A stretch of 64,000 nucleotides of DNA. Source: DATFCK01 sp045809745. Its GTDB lineage: Bacteria; Verrucomicrobiota; Verrucomicrobiia; Chthoniobacterales; UBA10450. The stretch is taken from NCBI GenBank assembly GCA_045809745.1, contig JBJMXE010000048.1:1-64000 (forward strand), read 5' to 3'. The translations under genes and the position numbers were made by a program. The notes beneath the pieces are model-generated. The model saw only the letters and a program-made list of their open reading frames with translations. It was not told the DNA's origin and ran no database searches. Shown piece by piece: positions 48,471-57,409 of this stretch; the stretch's first letter is position 1, and every line of letters starts with the position of its first letter.

Positions 48471-50390
48471 ATGAATGACACCGCAAATCCGCGATCCGCG
48501 GTCCGCAATCCGCAATTTTCAGCAGCGGCATCGCTGAAGGTCGTGTTCGTCGGACACGTGGATCATGGCAAGTCCACGTTGATCGGCCGAATTCTGCACG
48601 ACACAAATTCCATCGCGGACGGAAAGGTCGAACAGATTCAGAAGGCCTGCGCGGAGGAGGGGATGGAATTCGAGTTCGCTTTCCTGCTCGACGCTTTGCT
48701 GGAGGAGCAGGAGCAAAACATCACGATCGATACTACTCAGATTCCGTTCCGCACGGCGCACCGTCGCTATGCGATCATTGACGCACCCGGTCACAAAGAG
48801 TTCCTGAAGAACATGATCACCGGCGCATCGAACGCCGATGCCGCCATTCTGGTGATCGCGGCCAGCGAGGGTGTGCGCGAACAAAGTCGCCGTCACGCCT
48901 ACTTGTTAAGCCTGCTCGGCATTCGACAAATCATCGTGGTGGTGAACAAGATGGATCTGATCGATTTCGCCGAGAACGAGTTTCGCGAGATCAAATCCGA
49001 GTACCTGAAGTTTTTGGCCGGGTTGAAATTGGAACCTCGCGCTTTCATTCCGGCGTCGGCCCGCACCGGCGACAATGTGGCCAGCCGTAGTGGTCGAATG
49101 AGCTGGTATCACGGCCCGACCTTGCTTGAAGCGCTTGATGCGGCTGAAGCGACCCCGCCACCGACCGAATTGCCGTTGCGGTTTTGTGTGCAGGACGTCT
49201 ATCGATTTGATGATCGGCGAATCGTCGCCGGTCGGGTTGAAACGGGCCGAATGAAGGCCGGCGATGAACTTGTGTTCTCGCCGGCCAACAAAGCGTCGGT
49301 TGTTCAGTCAATTGAACGATGGAACGCGCCGCAGAATGGCGCGCCTGCTCTGGCCGGTGATTCAATCGGCATCACCCTGACGGAACAAATTTTTGTCGAA
49401 CGCGGCTATATCGCTTCGCACCAGGCGGAAACGCCGATCGAAACGAATCGATTTCATGCTGACGTATTTTGGATCGCGCGCGAGCCGCTGCGGATTGGCC
49501 AGTTGTACAACATCCGCCTGGCCACGCAGGATGTGAAATGTCAGGTGGTCTCGATCGAAGAGGTGATGGATTCGTCCACCCTGGAGCAGAAATCCGGCGC
49601 TCATGAACGCCTCGAGCGCAATGACGTCGGCCGCCTAACGATCCAGACACGTGCCCCTCTGGTGTTGGATAATCACGATCGCGTGGCGCATCTCGGCCGG
49701 TTCGTTCTGCTGCACGACGCGGAGATCCTGGCCGGAGGCACGGTTTTCGGCGGCACCTACACCGATCGAACGATCGCCAAGAGCAAAAACATCTTTTGGA
49801 CGGGAGGCAAAATCACTTCGGATGAACGCGCCACCCAGCTCGGGCATCGCGGCGCGGTAGTATGGTTCACCGGGCTATCCGGCGCGGGCAAATCCACCAT
49901 CGCCCAGGCGCTCGAACGCGAATTGTTCATCCGCGGAATGCACACTTATGTCCTCGACGGCGACAACATCCGGCACGGCCTCAATTCAAATCTTGGGTTC
50001 TCCCCTGAAGACCGTGTGGAAAACATTCGGCGGGTCAGCGAAGTCGCCAAGCTGATGGCCGACGCGGGCGCAGTTGCCATCACCGCATTCATCTCGCCTT
50101 ATCGAATGGACCGACGGCGGGCCCGTGAGATTGCGTTGGAGGGTAATGCCGAGTTCATCGAAGTGTTCGTGGACGCTCCGCTGTCGGTGTGCGAAGCGCG
50201 CGATCCGAAGCATCTGTATAAGAAAGCGCGCGCCGGCGAGATTAAAGAGTTTACCGGAATCGACGCGCCCTACGAGCCACCGGAAGACGCCGAGATCATC
50301 GTTCATACCGACCGGCAGACGGTAGAGGAATCGCTAGCGACGATTCTGGAGCAGTTGCTGCCTCGGTTGAAACCCGAAGAGGCCAATTAG
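48471..50390 (+). CDS. cysNC: Bifunctional sulfate adenylyltransferase subunit 1 / adenylylsulfate kinase (CysN-CysC)
   Basis: 639 residues. The GTPase half (about 20-440) drives APS synthesis with CysD: G1 FVGHVDHGKSTLIGRI, DTTQIPFRTAHRRYAIIDAP (switch), IIDAPGHKEFLKNMITGASN, VVNKMDL. The C-terminal CysC half (about 455-639) phosphorylates APS to PAPS: Walker A WFTGLSGAGKSTIAQALE, VLDGDNIRHGLNSNLGFSPE, AFISPYRMDRRRAREI, EVFVDAPLSVCEARDPKHLY and KEFTGIDAPYEPPEDAEI. The first residues NDTANPRSAVRNPQFSAAAS are encoded by a dispersed repeat (48486-48517) and do not resemble CysN; the true start may be later. Confidence 0.95.
   Translation: MNDTANPRSAVRNPQFSAAASLKVVFVGHVDHGKSTLIGRILHDTNSIADGKVEQIQKACAEEGMEFEFAFLLDALLEEQEQNITIDTTQIPFRTAHRRYAIIDAPGHKEFLKNMITGASNADAAILVIAASEGVREQSRRHAYLLSLLGIRQIIVVVNKMDLIDFAENEFREIKSEYLKFLAGLKLEPRAFIPASARTGDNVASRSGRMSWYHGPTLLEALDAAEATPPPTELPLRFCVQDVYRFDDRRIVAGRVETGRMKAGDELVFSPANKASVVQSIERWNAPQNGAPALAGDSIGITLTEQIFVERGYIASHQAETPIETNRFHADVFWIAREPLRIGQLYNIRLATQDVKCQVVSIEEVMDSSTLEQKSGAHERLERNDVGRLTIQTRAPLVLDNHDRVAHLGRFVLLHDAEILAGGTVFGGTYTDRTIAKSKNIFWTGGKITSDERATQLGHRGAVVWFTGLSGAGKSTIAQALERELFIRGMHTYVLDGDNIRHGLNSNLGFSPEDRVENIRRVSEVAKLMADAGAVAITAFISPYRMDRRRAREIALEGNAEFIEVFVDAPLSVCEARDPKHLYKKARAGEIKEFTGIDAPYEPPEDAEIIVHTDRQTVEESLATILEQLLPRLKPEEAN
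48486..48517. repeat. Inverted-repeat right arm, ATCCGCAATT type, inside cysNC start
   Basis: AATCCGCGATCCGCGGTCCG followed by CAATCCGCAATT; reverse complement in type to 48096-48120. It encodes part of the non-conserved CysN leader (NPRSAVRNPQF). Confidence 0.65.
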
Positions 50391-50393
50391 TCG

Positions 50394-50894
50394 ATGGACT
50401 GCGCGGCAAGTTCTCCCGAGGAGGTGACGCCCCATCAACGCGAGGTTGCCGGAGAGATCGTAATACGATTGGCCGAAATTGTTGACGCTCCAGTGCTGGC
50501 CGAACTAATGGGTGAGTTAGGCTATCCGACGCGCACTGCCGAAATGGAGATGCGCCTCGACACGATCCTGAAACATCCGGGATATCGCACATTCGTCGCA
50601 GTCATTGATGGCGGCGTTGCGGGGATGATTGGTACTGCGGTGATTCTGACGCATGAACACAACAGCCCCGGCGGGCGCATTCTCGCGCTGGTGGTTTCTG
50701 ATAAGGCGCGGAGAAGGGGAATCGGTCGTGCTCTGATTGCAGCGGCAGAAGCCGATTTCGCCGCGAAAAACATTCGCCGAATAGCGTTGAATACCCGATT
50801 CCACCGGGAACAGGCGCATCTATTCTACGAAAACCTCGGGTACGCCAGGAACGGTTTTCGGTTCGTGAAGGAGCTTGAGCAGCTCGCCGACTAA
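50394..50894 (+). CDS. GNAT-family N-acetyltransferase
   Basis: 166 residues. N-terminal VIRLAEIVDAPVLAELMGEL, GYPTRTAEMEMRLDTILKHP, then the acetyl-CoA motif ALVVSDKARRRGIGRALIAA (R/Q-x-x-G-x-G/A), and AKNIRRIALNTRFHREQAHL, FYENLGYARNGFRFVKEL. It transfers acetyl to an unknown amine. It starts 4 bp after cysNC, so may be co-transcribed. The first 20 residues look poorly conserved and a later start is possible. Confidence 0.88.
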   Translation: MDCAASSPEEVTPHQREVAGEIVIRLAEIVDAPVLAELMGELGYPTRTAEMEMRLDTILKHPGYRTFVAVIDGGVAGMIGTAVILTHEHNSPGGRILALVVSDKARRRGIGRALIAAAEADFAAKNIRRIALNTRFHREQAHLFYENLGYARNGFRFVKELEQLAD

Positions 50895-50923
50895 CCGCTG
50901 GCGCCGCGCAGATCCATCCAATC

Positions 50924-50948
50924 GGAGGGACGAGCTTGTCTCGTCCCA
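50924..50948. repeat. Palindromic dispersed repeat, GGGACGAG family, copy 4
   Basis: GGAGGGACGAGCTTGTCTCG followed by TCCCA. It faces copy 5 (50974-51001) with 25 bp between, making an inverted pair in the gap 50895-51131. No gene is visible here. Confidence 0.85.
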
Positions 50949-50973
50949 TTAATTGGTATTCGCTCCGGGATAA

Positions 50974-51001
50974 GTGGGACGAGGACAAGCTCGTCCCTCC
51001 G
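50974..51001. repeat. Palindromic dispersed repeat, GGGACGAG family, copy 5
   Basis: GTGGGACGAGGACAAGCTCG followed by TCCCTCCG, the reverse orientation of copy 4. The pair could fold into one large hairpin. Confidence 0.85.
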
Positions 51002-51131
51002 CTAGTTAGCCGGGTGGCCCTTTGTTGCGGATGTGAGGCCGAGTGGCGCAACCACTGCCCTTTGGACAGGATACTATGATCCCGGCCGGGATCGCGCACA
51101 CGCGGTTAAGACAAACCGCCTCGACAACACC

Positions 51132-54100
51132 TTATGCCACCCGAGTGGCCAGCCGCCCACCGTCGAAATGCTCGGTGTTGTAGTTCACGTTACTGGAAAG
51201 AATTACGTCATGCACGGTCTTGCCCAGTTCGGCTGCTTCGTAGGGTTTGGCGATGACGCCACGGAATCCAAAGTCTTGATAACGGCTCATCGTCGCGTCC
51301 GTAGCATATCCGCTCGACACGATCGCGTTCACGGTTGGATCGATTTCGATCAGCTTTTTAAGCGCTTCTTTGCCGCCCATTCCGCCGGGGAGCGTCAGAT
51401 CCAGAATCACTGCGTCAAAACGTTCGCCGGCTTCCAGCTTCCGGCGATACAGATCGACACCATCAAGCGCGGTAGCCGCCTGGGCCACTTCATAACCGAG
51501 GTGCGATAGAGTGAAATCAACGAGCGCGCGAATCGCCTCTTCATCATCGACGATCAATACTCGTCCCGATCCGCTGATCGGTGCGACCGCTACCGGTGGT
51601 ACAATTTGCTCCACCGGCAATTCCTGGTTCATCGCGGCCGGCAGGTAAAGCGTAAACATTGAGCCATGGTGCAGCTCTGACTCCACCGTGATCAATCCGT
51701 TGTGATTCTTCACAATCGAGTAGGTAGTTGCCAGCCCCAGACCAGTGCCCTTCGGTTTGGTCGTAAAATAGGGATCGAATATCCGCTTCAAGTATTCCGG
51801 TGGAATACCGACACCTTCGTCGCGGATGGTCACGCGAATATAATCGCCGCCGGACAAATCTGGGATTGGCGGCATCGTTGCCGGATTGTAGGTGAAGTTA
51901 TCGCAGGTCACTCGAAGTGTGCCGCCGTTAGGCATGGCCTGATCGGCATTGACCACGAGATTACCGATGACCTGACTGATCTGGCCCGGATCGATTTCAG
52001 CCGGCCACAAATCAGTGCCAAATGTAAACTCGCTGCGGCTATGACTGCCACGAAGCGAGAAGCTGACGGTGTCTTGAATCAGTTTACCGATCGACGCTGT
52101 CTTTTTGATCGGGGCTCCGCCGCGAGCAAAGGTGAGGAGTTGCTGGGCCAGATCGCGCGCGCGCATTGACGCGTTCTTGGCATCGACCAGGCGCGTCGCT
52201 AGTTCGTCATCTGGAGGCAGGAGCAGCGATGCGAGCGAGATGTTTCCGATGATTGCAGTCAGCAGATTGTTGAAGTCGTGGGCGATGCCGCCGGCCAGCA
52301 AGCCGAGCTGTTCCAGAGTCTCCGCTTTACGGCGTTCGGCTTCGTTGCGCTGGCGTTCGGTGATATCCCGGAACACCAGCACCACCCCGGCGACTTCGTT
52401 CTTGTTGTCGCGCATGGGCGAGGCCACTTCTTCGATGACGTATTCGGTGCCATCGCGGGAAGTCAGGTTGGCCGTTTCAGGCAGACTGAGCAGGATGGAC
52501 TGAGCTTCGTTGCGATAACCACTTCTCTGCGCGCGCGCCTGCGCGGCCAGATCCAACGCTACGTTGAACACGGTTTTCAACGGTTTGCCCGTGGCTTCTT
52601 GCGACGTCCATCCGGTTAGGCGCTCGGCCTCGTTATTCAGCATCAAAATATTGCCCTGCACGTCTGTGGTGATGACACCGTCGCCGATCGATCGCAGCGT
52701 CACCGCAAGACTTTCCTTTTCAGCCGCGATTTCTTTCTCGAACCGCTTTTGTTCGGTAACGTCGCGCACCATTGCCACGAACATCGTGCGGTTTTCGATC
52801 TCCATCTGGCTCAACGAAATTTCGACGGGGAAGGTGACCTGATTGCGGGTTCGGGCCTGACCAAGCGTTGTGGTGCCGGTGCGTTTCGCCATCACGCCCC
52901 AGGTGCAGTTCACTTCCTTCGCAGCCGCGTCCAGATTCAATTTCGGCACCAGCTTCGAGAATTTGTATCCGTGTAGATCGGCAAGAGTATAACCGAACAT
53001 CTTTTCGGCCGCCGGATTGATCGAAGAGATCATGCCGTTCTCGTCGATTGTGATCATGCCGTCCAAAATGTTTTCAATAATCGAACGGATTCGGGTTTCG
53101 ACGCCTTCTAACTCGCCCAGTTGTCGTCGGACCAGGACAAAGCTGTAATAGTTTGAAATGGCGAGCAGAGCCACGGCCAGTATTGCCAGTGCGGCCAACG
53201 CTGAAGTCTTGATGATTCTCTCCCGGGACGCGGCGGCGGTCCGGTTCTGGTAATCGGTCAGAGCGGTGCTTTCGAAATCAGCCAGCATTTGTCGCGTGTC
53301 CCGCATCAGCGTCTCGCTGCCTGCGTCTGATCCAGTCGGCTGGATGTCCCGGCCGAGTCGCTTTGCTTCCATTTGCGAATCCGACGCCTTGGTCCAGCGG
53401 TCGACCTGAGCCCGAATGTTTGCCAGCAACTCGGCATGGCTCGGAACATTTGCCAGCAGAATCGAGAGATAGCCGTTATAAGTGGAAAAGTCGGTGACGG
53501 CGCGTTTGTACGCTTCCGCGAAGGCGGCGTCTCCAGTCAACAGGTAACCGCGCTGTTCCTTCTCCATCTCGATCACGGACCGTTCGAGTTTAGGAAGGAA
53601 ATCGAGGATCTGCGTTGATTGCGCCGCCCACTCCTGTTCGGCCATCCGCTGGTTCAGAACGATCTGTTCCTCGTCCTGCAATGACTGCAGAGCTTCTCTG
53701 GCGCGGTCGAGCAGAGTGTTTCCGAGCACAATCGGCGCTTTAACTGCCGTGAGATCAGTGGGAGCCGGACTAACGGCTGCCGGAGTTGCGCTGCGTAGGT
53801 TGATTTCGGGTAGCGCAACATTGTTGATCCACTCGGTAACGACATCCTGGACTTTCGTCAGACGTTTGGATTGACGGTCGTTTCGGTCGATTAATTTGGT
53901 GAGATCGCCCAGCCGCCGATGAATTAGTTCACGACGACGGTCGAATGAGACGACGTAGCCCTGGTCCCCGGTTAGGAGAAATCCGCGATGGCCGGTTTCG
54001 AGAGCAGCGATGTCGTTTTCTACCAGGCTGCTGACCCGGATCACTTCGATGGTATGCGATCGGAGCGTTTCCTGCGCATGGTTCCGCAACGTTATATACA

Positions 54101-54266
54101 GAAAGATCCCCGCGAGCAGGAAGATAACGACGGCGCCCACGGCGGTGCCGGAGAGCAATTTGAAATGAAAATGGCGCTGGCTAAACAGCCAATTTCCGGC
54201 CCGCCGAAAGAGGCTGGGCGGTCGCTGTGGGAGCGGGGATTCGGTCGTCTCCTCTGGCTGGCGCAT
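51132..54266 (-). CDS. Hybrid sensor histidine kinase (CHASE3-like, PAS, PAS, HisKA, HATPase, receiver)
   Basis: 1044 residues. One membrane segment near 37-62 (LLSGTAVGAVVIFLLAGIFL), a periplasmic region with two CHASE3-like repeats (ALETGHRGFLLTGDQGYVVS and MEKEQRGYLLTGDAAFAEAY), a second segment near 350-375 (TSALAALAILAVALLAISNY), two PAS domains (NILDGMITIDENGMISSINP; RSIGDGVITTDVQGNILMLN), HisKA with LLAGGIAHDFNNLLTAIIGN, HATPase (NLVVNADQAMPNGGTLRVTC, GVGIPPEYLKRIFDPYFTTK, GTGLGLATTYSIV) and a C-terminal receiver (VLIVDDEEAIRALV, AVILDLTLPGGMGG, SSGYA, IAKPYEA). It should autophosphorylate in response to an envelope signal; the output partner is not encoded next to it. Confidence 0.93.
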   Translation of the reverse strand: MRQPEETTESPLPQRPPSLFRRAGNWLFSQRHFHFKLLSGTAVGAVVIFLLAGIFLYITLRNHAQETLRSHTIEVIRVSSLVENDIAALETGHRGFLLTGDQGYVVSFDRRRELIHRRLGDLTKLIDRNDRQSKRLTKVQDVVTEWINNVALPEINLRSATPAAVSPAPTDLTAVKAPIVLGNTLLDRAREALQSLQDEEQIVLNQRMAEQEWAAQSTQILDFLPKLERSVIEMEKEQRGYLLTGDAAFAEAYKRAVTDFSTYNGYLSILLANVPSHAELLANIRAQVDRWTKASDSQMEAKRLGRDIQPTGSDAGSETLMRDTRQMLADFESTALTDYQNRTAAASRERIIKTSALAALAILAVALLAISNYYSFVLVRRQLGELEGVETRIRSIIENILDGMITIDENGMISSINPAAEKMFGYTLADLHGYKFSKLVPKLNLDAAAKEVNCTWGVMAKRTGTTTLGQARTRNQVTFPVEISLSQMEIENRTMFVAMVRDVTEQKRFEKEIAAEKESLAVTLRSIGDGVITTDVQGNILMLNNEAERLTGWTSQEATGKPLKTVFNVALDLAAQARAQRSGYRNEAQSILLSLPETANLTSRDGTEYVIEEVASPMRDNKNEVAGVVLVFRDITERQRNEAERRKAETLEQLGLLAGGIAHDFNNLLTAIIGNISLASLLLPPDDELATRLVDAKNASMRARDLAQQLLTFARGGAPIKKTASIGKLIQDTVSFSLRGSHSRSEFTFGTDLWPAEIDPGQISQVIGNLVVNADQAMPNGGTLRVTCDNFTYNPATMPPIPDLSGGDYIRVTIRDEGVGIPPEYLKRIFDPYFTTKPKGTGLGLATTYSIVKNHNGLITVESELHHGSMFTLYLPAAMNQELPVEQIVPPVAVAPISGSGRVLIVDDEEAIRALVDFTLSHLGYEVAQAATALDGVDLYRRKLEAGERFDAVILDLTLPGGMGGKEALKKLIEIDPTVNAIVSSGYATDATMSRYQDFGFRGVIAKPYEAAELGKTVHDVILSSNVNYNTEHFDGGRLATRVA

Positions 54267-54345
54267 CTATAATTACTGGAAAGCAGGTCTTCTGCCATCG
54301 CAGCGCTCTACAGGCGCGCCCGATCGCGCCAACGAACAAGCAAAC

Positions 54346-55089
54346 TCAGTACCGAACTCGGATCAGATACAGTCCAGCAGCAGGAACAGCGATCCGATTG
54401 CTGCTTTGCGCTCTTCCATCGATACGACGCGTCAGTTCTTCCAAAGTTATTTTGCCGGTGGCGCAGTCGATTAACGCGCCGACGATCAACCGCACCATCT
54501 TGTAGAGAAAACCGTCTCCATCGACCTCCAGGATCCACAGAAAACCCCGTTTCCGGACGATTACCGACCGAAGATTCCTGACTGTGTTGTTTTCGGCACG
54601 TCCTCGGTTGGCAGCGAAGCCGGCGAAATCGTGTTTGCCTACGAAACGCGCCGCAGCGGCTTGCATTACAGCTAAATCTAAAGTGCGCGGAAAGTGCCAG
54701 ACTCGCCCATACTCCAGCGGGGGCAGAATCCGTCCGGTCCAGATGCGATAACGATAAACTTTACCTGCCGCCGAAAATCTGGCGTGGAACTCAGCCGACA
54801 CACTCTGACATCGAAGGACGCGAAGCGAGGGCGGCAGTGAAGCATTTAGAGCGGCCAGCCACTGCGCACAGGAAAGCCGTTGATCATCAACATCTGCATG
54901 AGCGCACTGGCCCAACGCGTGTACGCCGGAGTCCGTTCGTCCGGCGCCGTGAACCCGAATCTGGTGGCCGGTTATCCGTTTGAAAGCTCGCTCCAACTCA
55001 TCCTGCACGGTTTTGCCATGGCGTTGGCTTTGCCAGCCGGCGAAACGACCACCATCGTAGGCGACGATCAGCTTGAGCCGTTGCGGCAT
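54346..55089 (-). CDS. truA: tRNA pseudouridine synthase A
   Basis: 247 residues. It makes pseudouridine at positions 38-40 of tRNAs. Marks: RLKLIVAYDGGRFAGWQSQR, IRVHGAGRTDSGVHALGQCA with catalytic Asp53, HARFSAAGKVYRYRIW and HDFAGFAANRGRAENNTVRN, GDGFLYKMVRLIVGALIDCA. It follows ruvX by 7 bp on the same strand. Confidence 0.95.
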   Translation of the reverse strand: MPQRLKLIVAYDGGRFAGWQSQRHGKTVQDELERAFKRITGHQIRVHGAGRTDSGVHALGQCAHADVDDQRLSCAQWLAALNASLPPSLRVLRCQSVSAEFHARFSAAGKVYRYRIWTGRILPPLEYGRVWHFPRTLDLAVMQAAAARFVGKHDFAGFAANRGRAENNTVRNLRSVIVRKRGFLWILEVDGDGFLYKMVRLIVGALIDCATGKITLEELTRRIDGRAQSSNRIAVPAAGLYLIRVRY

Positions 55090-55096
55090 CGGGCAC

Positions 55097-55540
55097 TTAA
55101 GCCTGCACTTCGGGGTTCATGCTCGCGCTTGGCAGGCTATCAAGATAACCCTGCAGAATCATCTGGGCTGCTACCTGATCCACATAACCGCGGGTTGCCC
55201 GGGTCTTTTTTCCGGCGTCGCGCAGGGCACGATGGGCAGCTACTGTCGTTAACCGCTCATCCCATGTCACCACTTCACATTCGACCGCTTTCCGAATGTT
55301 TTCGATGAACGTCAAAGCCTCGGTAGCCGCTGACCCAAGTCCACCACTCATTAACTTAGGCACCCCGACGACGATGCGCTCCACGTTCTTTTCCTTCACC
55401 AGCTCGGCCACACGATGAATTGCCTGTTTGGCTGATTCTGCCGGAATCGTTTCAACCGGATGAGCCAGAAGCCGCAGCTCATCCGAAATGGCTACTCCGA
55501 TGCGCGCGCGACCGAAATCGATACCCAGAATCGGTCTCAT
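55097..55540 (-). CDS. ruvX: Putative pre-16S rRNA nuclease (RuvX/YqgF)
   Basis: 147 residues, standard length. An RNase H-fold protein with roles in rRNA maturation and, by homology, Holliday-junction-type resolution. Marks: RPILGIDFGRARIGVAISDE (Asp8), IVVGVPKLMSGGLGSAATEA, VVTWDERLTTVAAHRALRDA and KKTRATRGYVDQVAAQMILQ. The ATG at 55540 is the family start; the open frame to 55630 overlaps the next gene upstream. It lies in the order mannose-1-phosphate guanylyltransferase, ruvX, truA. Confidence 0.93.
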   Translation of the reverse strand: MRPILGIDFGRARIGVAISDELRLLAHPVETIPAESAKQAIHRVAELVKEKNVERIVVGVPKLMSGGLGSAATEALTFIENIRKAVECEVVTWDERLTTVAAHRALRDAGKKTRATRGYVDQVAAQMILQGYLDSLPSASMNPEVQA

Positions 55541-55550
55541 CGCCGCCACA

Positions 55551-56618
55551 TTATTGAACTTCAGGCGGCAACTTCCCGATGAGATCCTTGATGCGTTCAG
55601 CCTGGTGCCGATGACAGACCAGTAACGCATCCCCGGTGCGAACGACGATCAGGTTATGTACGCCGAGCAAGGCGATGGTTGTACCGGTCTGGTCGAATAC
55701 GATATTGTTAGTCGAGTCAACGGCCGTGACTGCCCCGCTGGCGGCATTTGCGTGTTCGTCGGACTGGAAATACTTGGCTACCGCACTCCAGCTGCCGACG
55801 TCGTCCCAGTCGAACGTCGCTTCAACCATCAGCACCCGATCCGCTTTTTCCATAATGGAATAATCGAACGAAATCCGTGGTAACTTGCTGAAGCTCGTCT
55901 TGATGATCTGATCGAATTTCTTCGGTGCCCGCAGCTGCGAGATGAAGTCAGCCAACTCCGGCGCGTGCCGGTTGAACTCGCTGAGCACAGTCGGAACCGA
56001 CCATACAAACATGCCAGCGTTCCAGCGGAAATTGTCCTTTCGAAGAAATGATTCCGCCAGATCGGCGTTTGGTTTTTCGCGAAAACGAATTACCCGATGG
56101 ACAGCTGGCGATTTCTGTCGGTTAGGCAGCGGAGCGCCTAGTTCGATGTAGCCGAAGCCGGGACAGGCCCATGTCGGCTTGATACCGATCGTTACCAGCG
56201 AGCCGGTCTGGTGAGCCACTTCCGCAGCAACTTCCATCGTCTCGCGAAAGGCATCGCTATTGCTGATGACGTGATCAGCGGGTAACACCATCATGGTGGC
56301 GAAATGATCACGCAACGCGACCCACCCAACGCCGAGCGCAATCGCGGCGGCGGTGTCGCGTTTCGCCGGTTCGGCCACTATATTTTCCTTCGGGAAATCC
56401 GTGAGCAACTCACGGACAGAACTTTCCTGTTCAACGTTGGTGAGAATCAGGATGCGTTCACGCGGGATCCAGTCTTCCAGTCGAGCCACCGTGTCTTCCA
56501 GCAACGCGCGCTCGGAAACCAGCCGAAGCAATTGCTTCGGTCGCGCTTTACGGCTCAACGGCCAGAAACGTTCGCCGCTTCCGCCAGCGAGGATCAACGC
56601 ATAAATCGAGTTGGCCAT
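55551..56618 (-). CDS. manC: Mannose-1-phosphate guanylyltransferase
   Basis: 355 residues, the short single-domain form without isomerase. It makes GDP-mannose from mannose-1-phosphate and GTP. Marks: YALILAGGSGERFWPLSRKA, RPKQLLRLVSERALLEDTVA, TNVEQESSVRELLTDFPKEN, NIVAEPAKRDTAAAIALGVG, MMVLPADHVI, GYIELGAPLP, FREKPNADLAESFLRKDNFR, WNAGMFVWS, FDYSIMEKADRVLMVEATFD and WDDVGSW. It stands at the head of the ruvX-truA group. GDP-mannose may serve capsule or glycan synthesis. Confidence 0.95.
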   Translation of the reverse strand: MANSIYALILAGGSGERFWPLSRKARPKQLLRLVSERALLEDTVARLEDWIPRERILILTNVEQESSVRELLTDFPKENIVAEPAKRDTAAAIALGVGWVALRDHFATMMVLPADHVISNSDAFRETMEVAAEVAHQTGSLVTIGIKPTWACPGFGYIELGAPLPNRQKSPAVHRVIRFREKPNADLAESFLRKDNFRWNAGMFVWSVPTVLSEFNRHAPELADFISQLRAPKKFDQIIKTSFSKLPRISFDYSIMEKADRVLMVEATFDWDDVGSWSAVAKYFQSDEHANAASGAVTAVDSTNNIVFDQTGTTIALLGVHNLIVVRTGDALLVCHRHQAERIKDLIGKLPPEVQ

Positions 56619-56702
56619 CTTCGTGCAATAAAGGCGATCACACCGCCGTCACCTGGAAAGTTTCCCGTTTCTTTTTCTAAAACACGACGTATAGGGTAGG
56701 CG

Positions 56703-56999
56703 ATGTCTATTTCGATATCAAAAACATCCGAACCGCTGTCATTCGACAGTCTGCTGGTGCTGACGCGGACTGCGTTCGGCCTGGGCTTGGGGATGTTGAT
56801 GGCCGATAAGATTAAGCGACCGGTGCGTCGCGCCGCGGCCGTAACTTTGTTGTCGGTAGGCACACTGGCAGCACTTCCATTCTTCCTGAAGTTGGCAATG
56901 GAACAGCTGAATCGGCCTGAGTCCGAGCGGGGCAGCCGAGCACGACTGAACTCGATTCGCGGCGATTCCGGCTATCGTTCGGAAGAGCACATCTATTAA
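56703..56999 (+). CDS. Small membrane protein of unknown function (98 aa)
   Basis: MSISISKTSEPLSFDSLLVL starts the protein, followed by TRTAFGLGLGMLMADKIKRP, VRRAAAVTLLSVGTLAALPF and FLKLAMEQLNRPESERGSRA. Two predicted membrane helices (about 20-40 and 48-68) with a polar, charged C-terminus (about 75-98). I do not recognise the family. It is divergent from the guanylyltransferase gene, 84 bp apart. Confidence 0.6.
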   Translation: MSISISKTSEPLSFDSLLVLTRTAFGLGLGMLMADKIKRPVRRAAAVTLLSVGTLAALPFFLKLAMEQLNRPESERGSRARLNSIRGDSGYRSEEHIY

Positions 57000-57009
57000 C
57001 CGGCGCCCG

Positions 57010-57171
57010 GTAGCGGCGGTCTGCGACTGCCCGGGTTTGGTCTTTCGATACTGGCAGACGTTGACGCATTTCTGCGGCCGAAGATTGGTCTCCTCGTGCC
57101 GGCAATCTGTTGTAGAGCAGGCGCTCCGCCTGCCGCTTCGCCGGCTTGGCGATACGGCCAAGCCGCCGGGC
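57010..57171. repeat. Palindrome cluster in the 410-bp gap before the carboxyltransferase gene
   Basis: A half palindrome GTAGCGGCGGTCTGCGAC (57010-57027), then TGTAGAGCAGGCGCTCCGCC (57111-57130) with TGCC, and GCCGGCTTGGC...GCCAAGCCGCC (57140-57171). None carries a T-run. No gene is seen in 57000-57409; a degenerate TGTCATCTCCAGCGTAGTCG repeat follows at 57247-57278. Confidence 0.65.
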
Positions 57172-57246
57172 ATTGCATCGCGCCGAACACATTAATTACG
57201 GAGTGGTGACTCAGCTCCGCTTCACGGGCCGCGGCGCGCAGCTTCT

Positions 57247-57278
57247 TGTCATCTCCAGCGTAGTCGAGAGATCTTTCG
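57247..57278. repeat. Degenerate half copy of the TGTCATCC element
   Basis: TGTCATCTCCAGCGTAGTCG then AGAGATCTTTCG, matching the left end of the element at 59112-59199; the right end is missing. Confidence 0.55.
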
Positions 57279-57409
57279 CTCTGGCGAGCGCTGCGAGGAG
57301 ATAGAATGTCCCTTCTTCTCCGCTTTGTACTCCCAATCGGGCATCCGCACCTTTCCTGCAGCCATCGCTTGATTCAGGAGCCTCCACAGATAACCGTCTC
57401 CCTCGCGTC

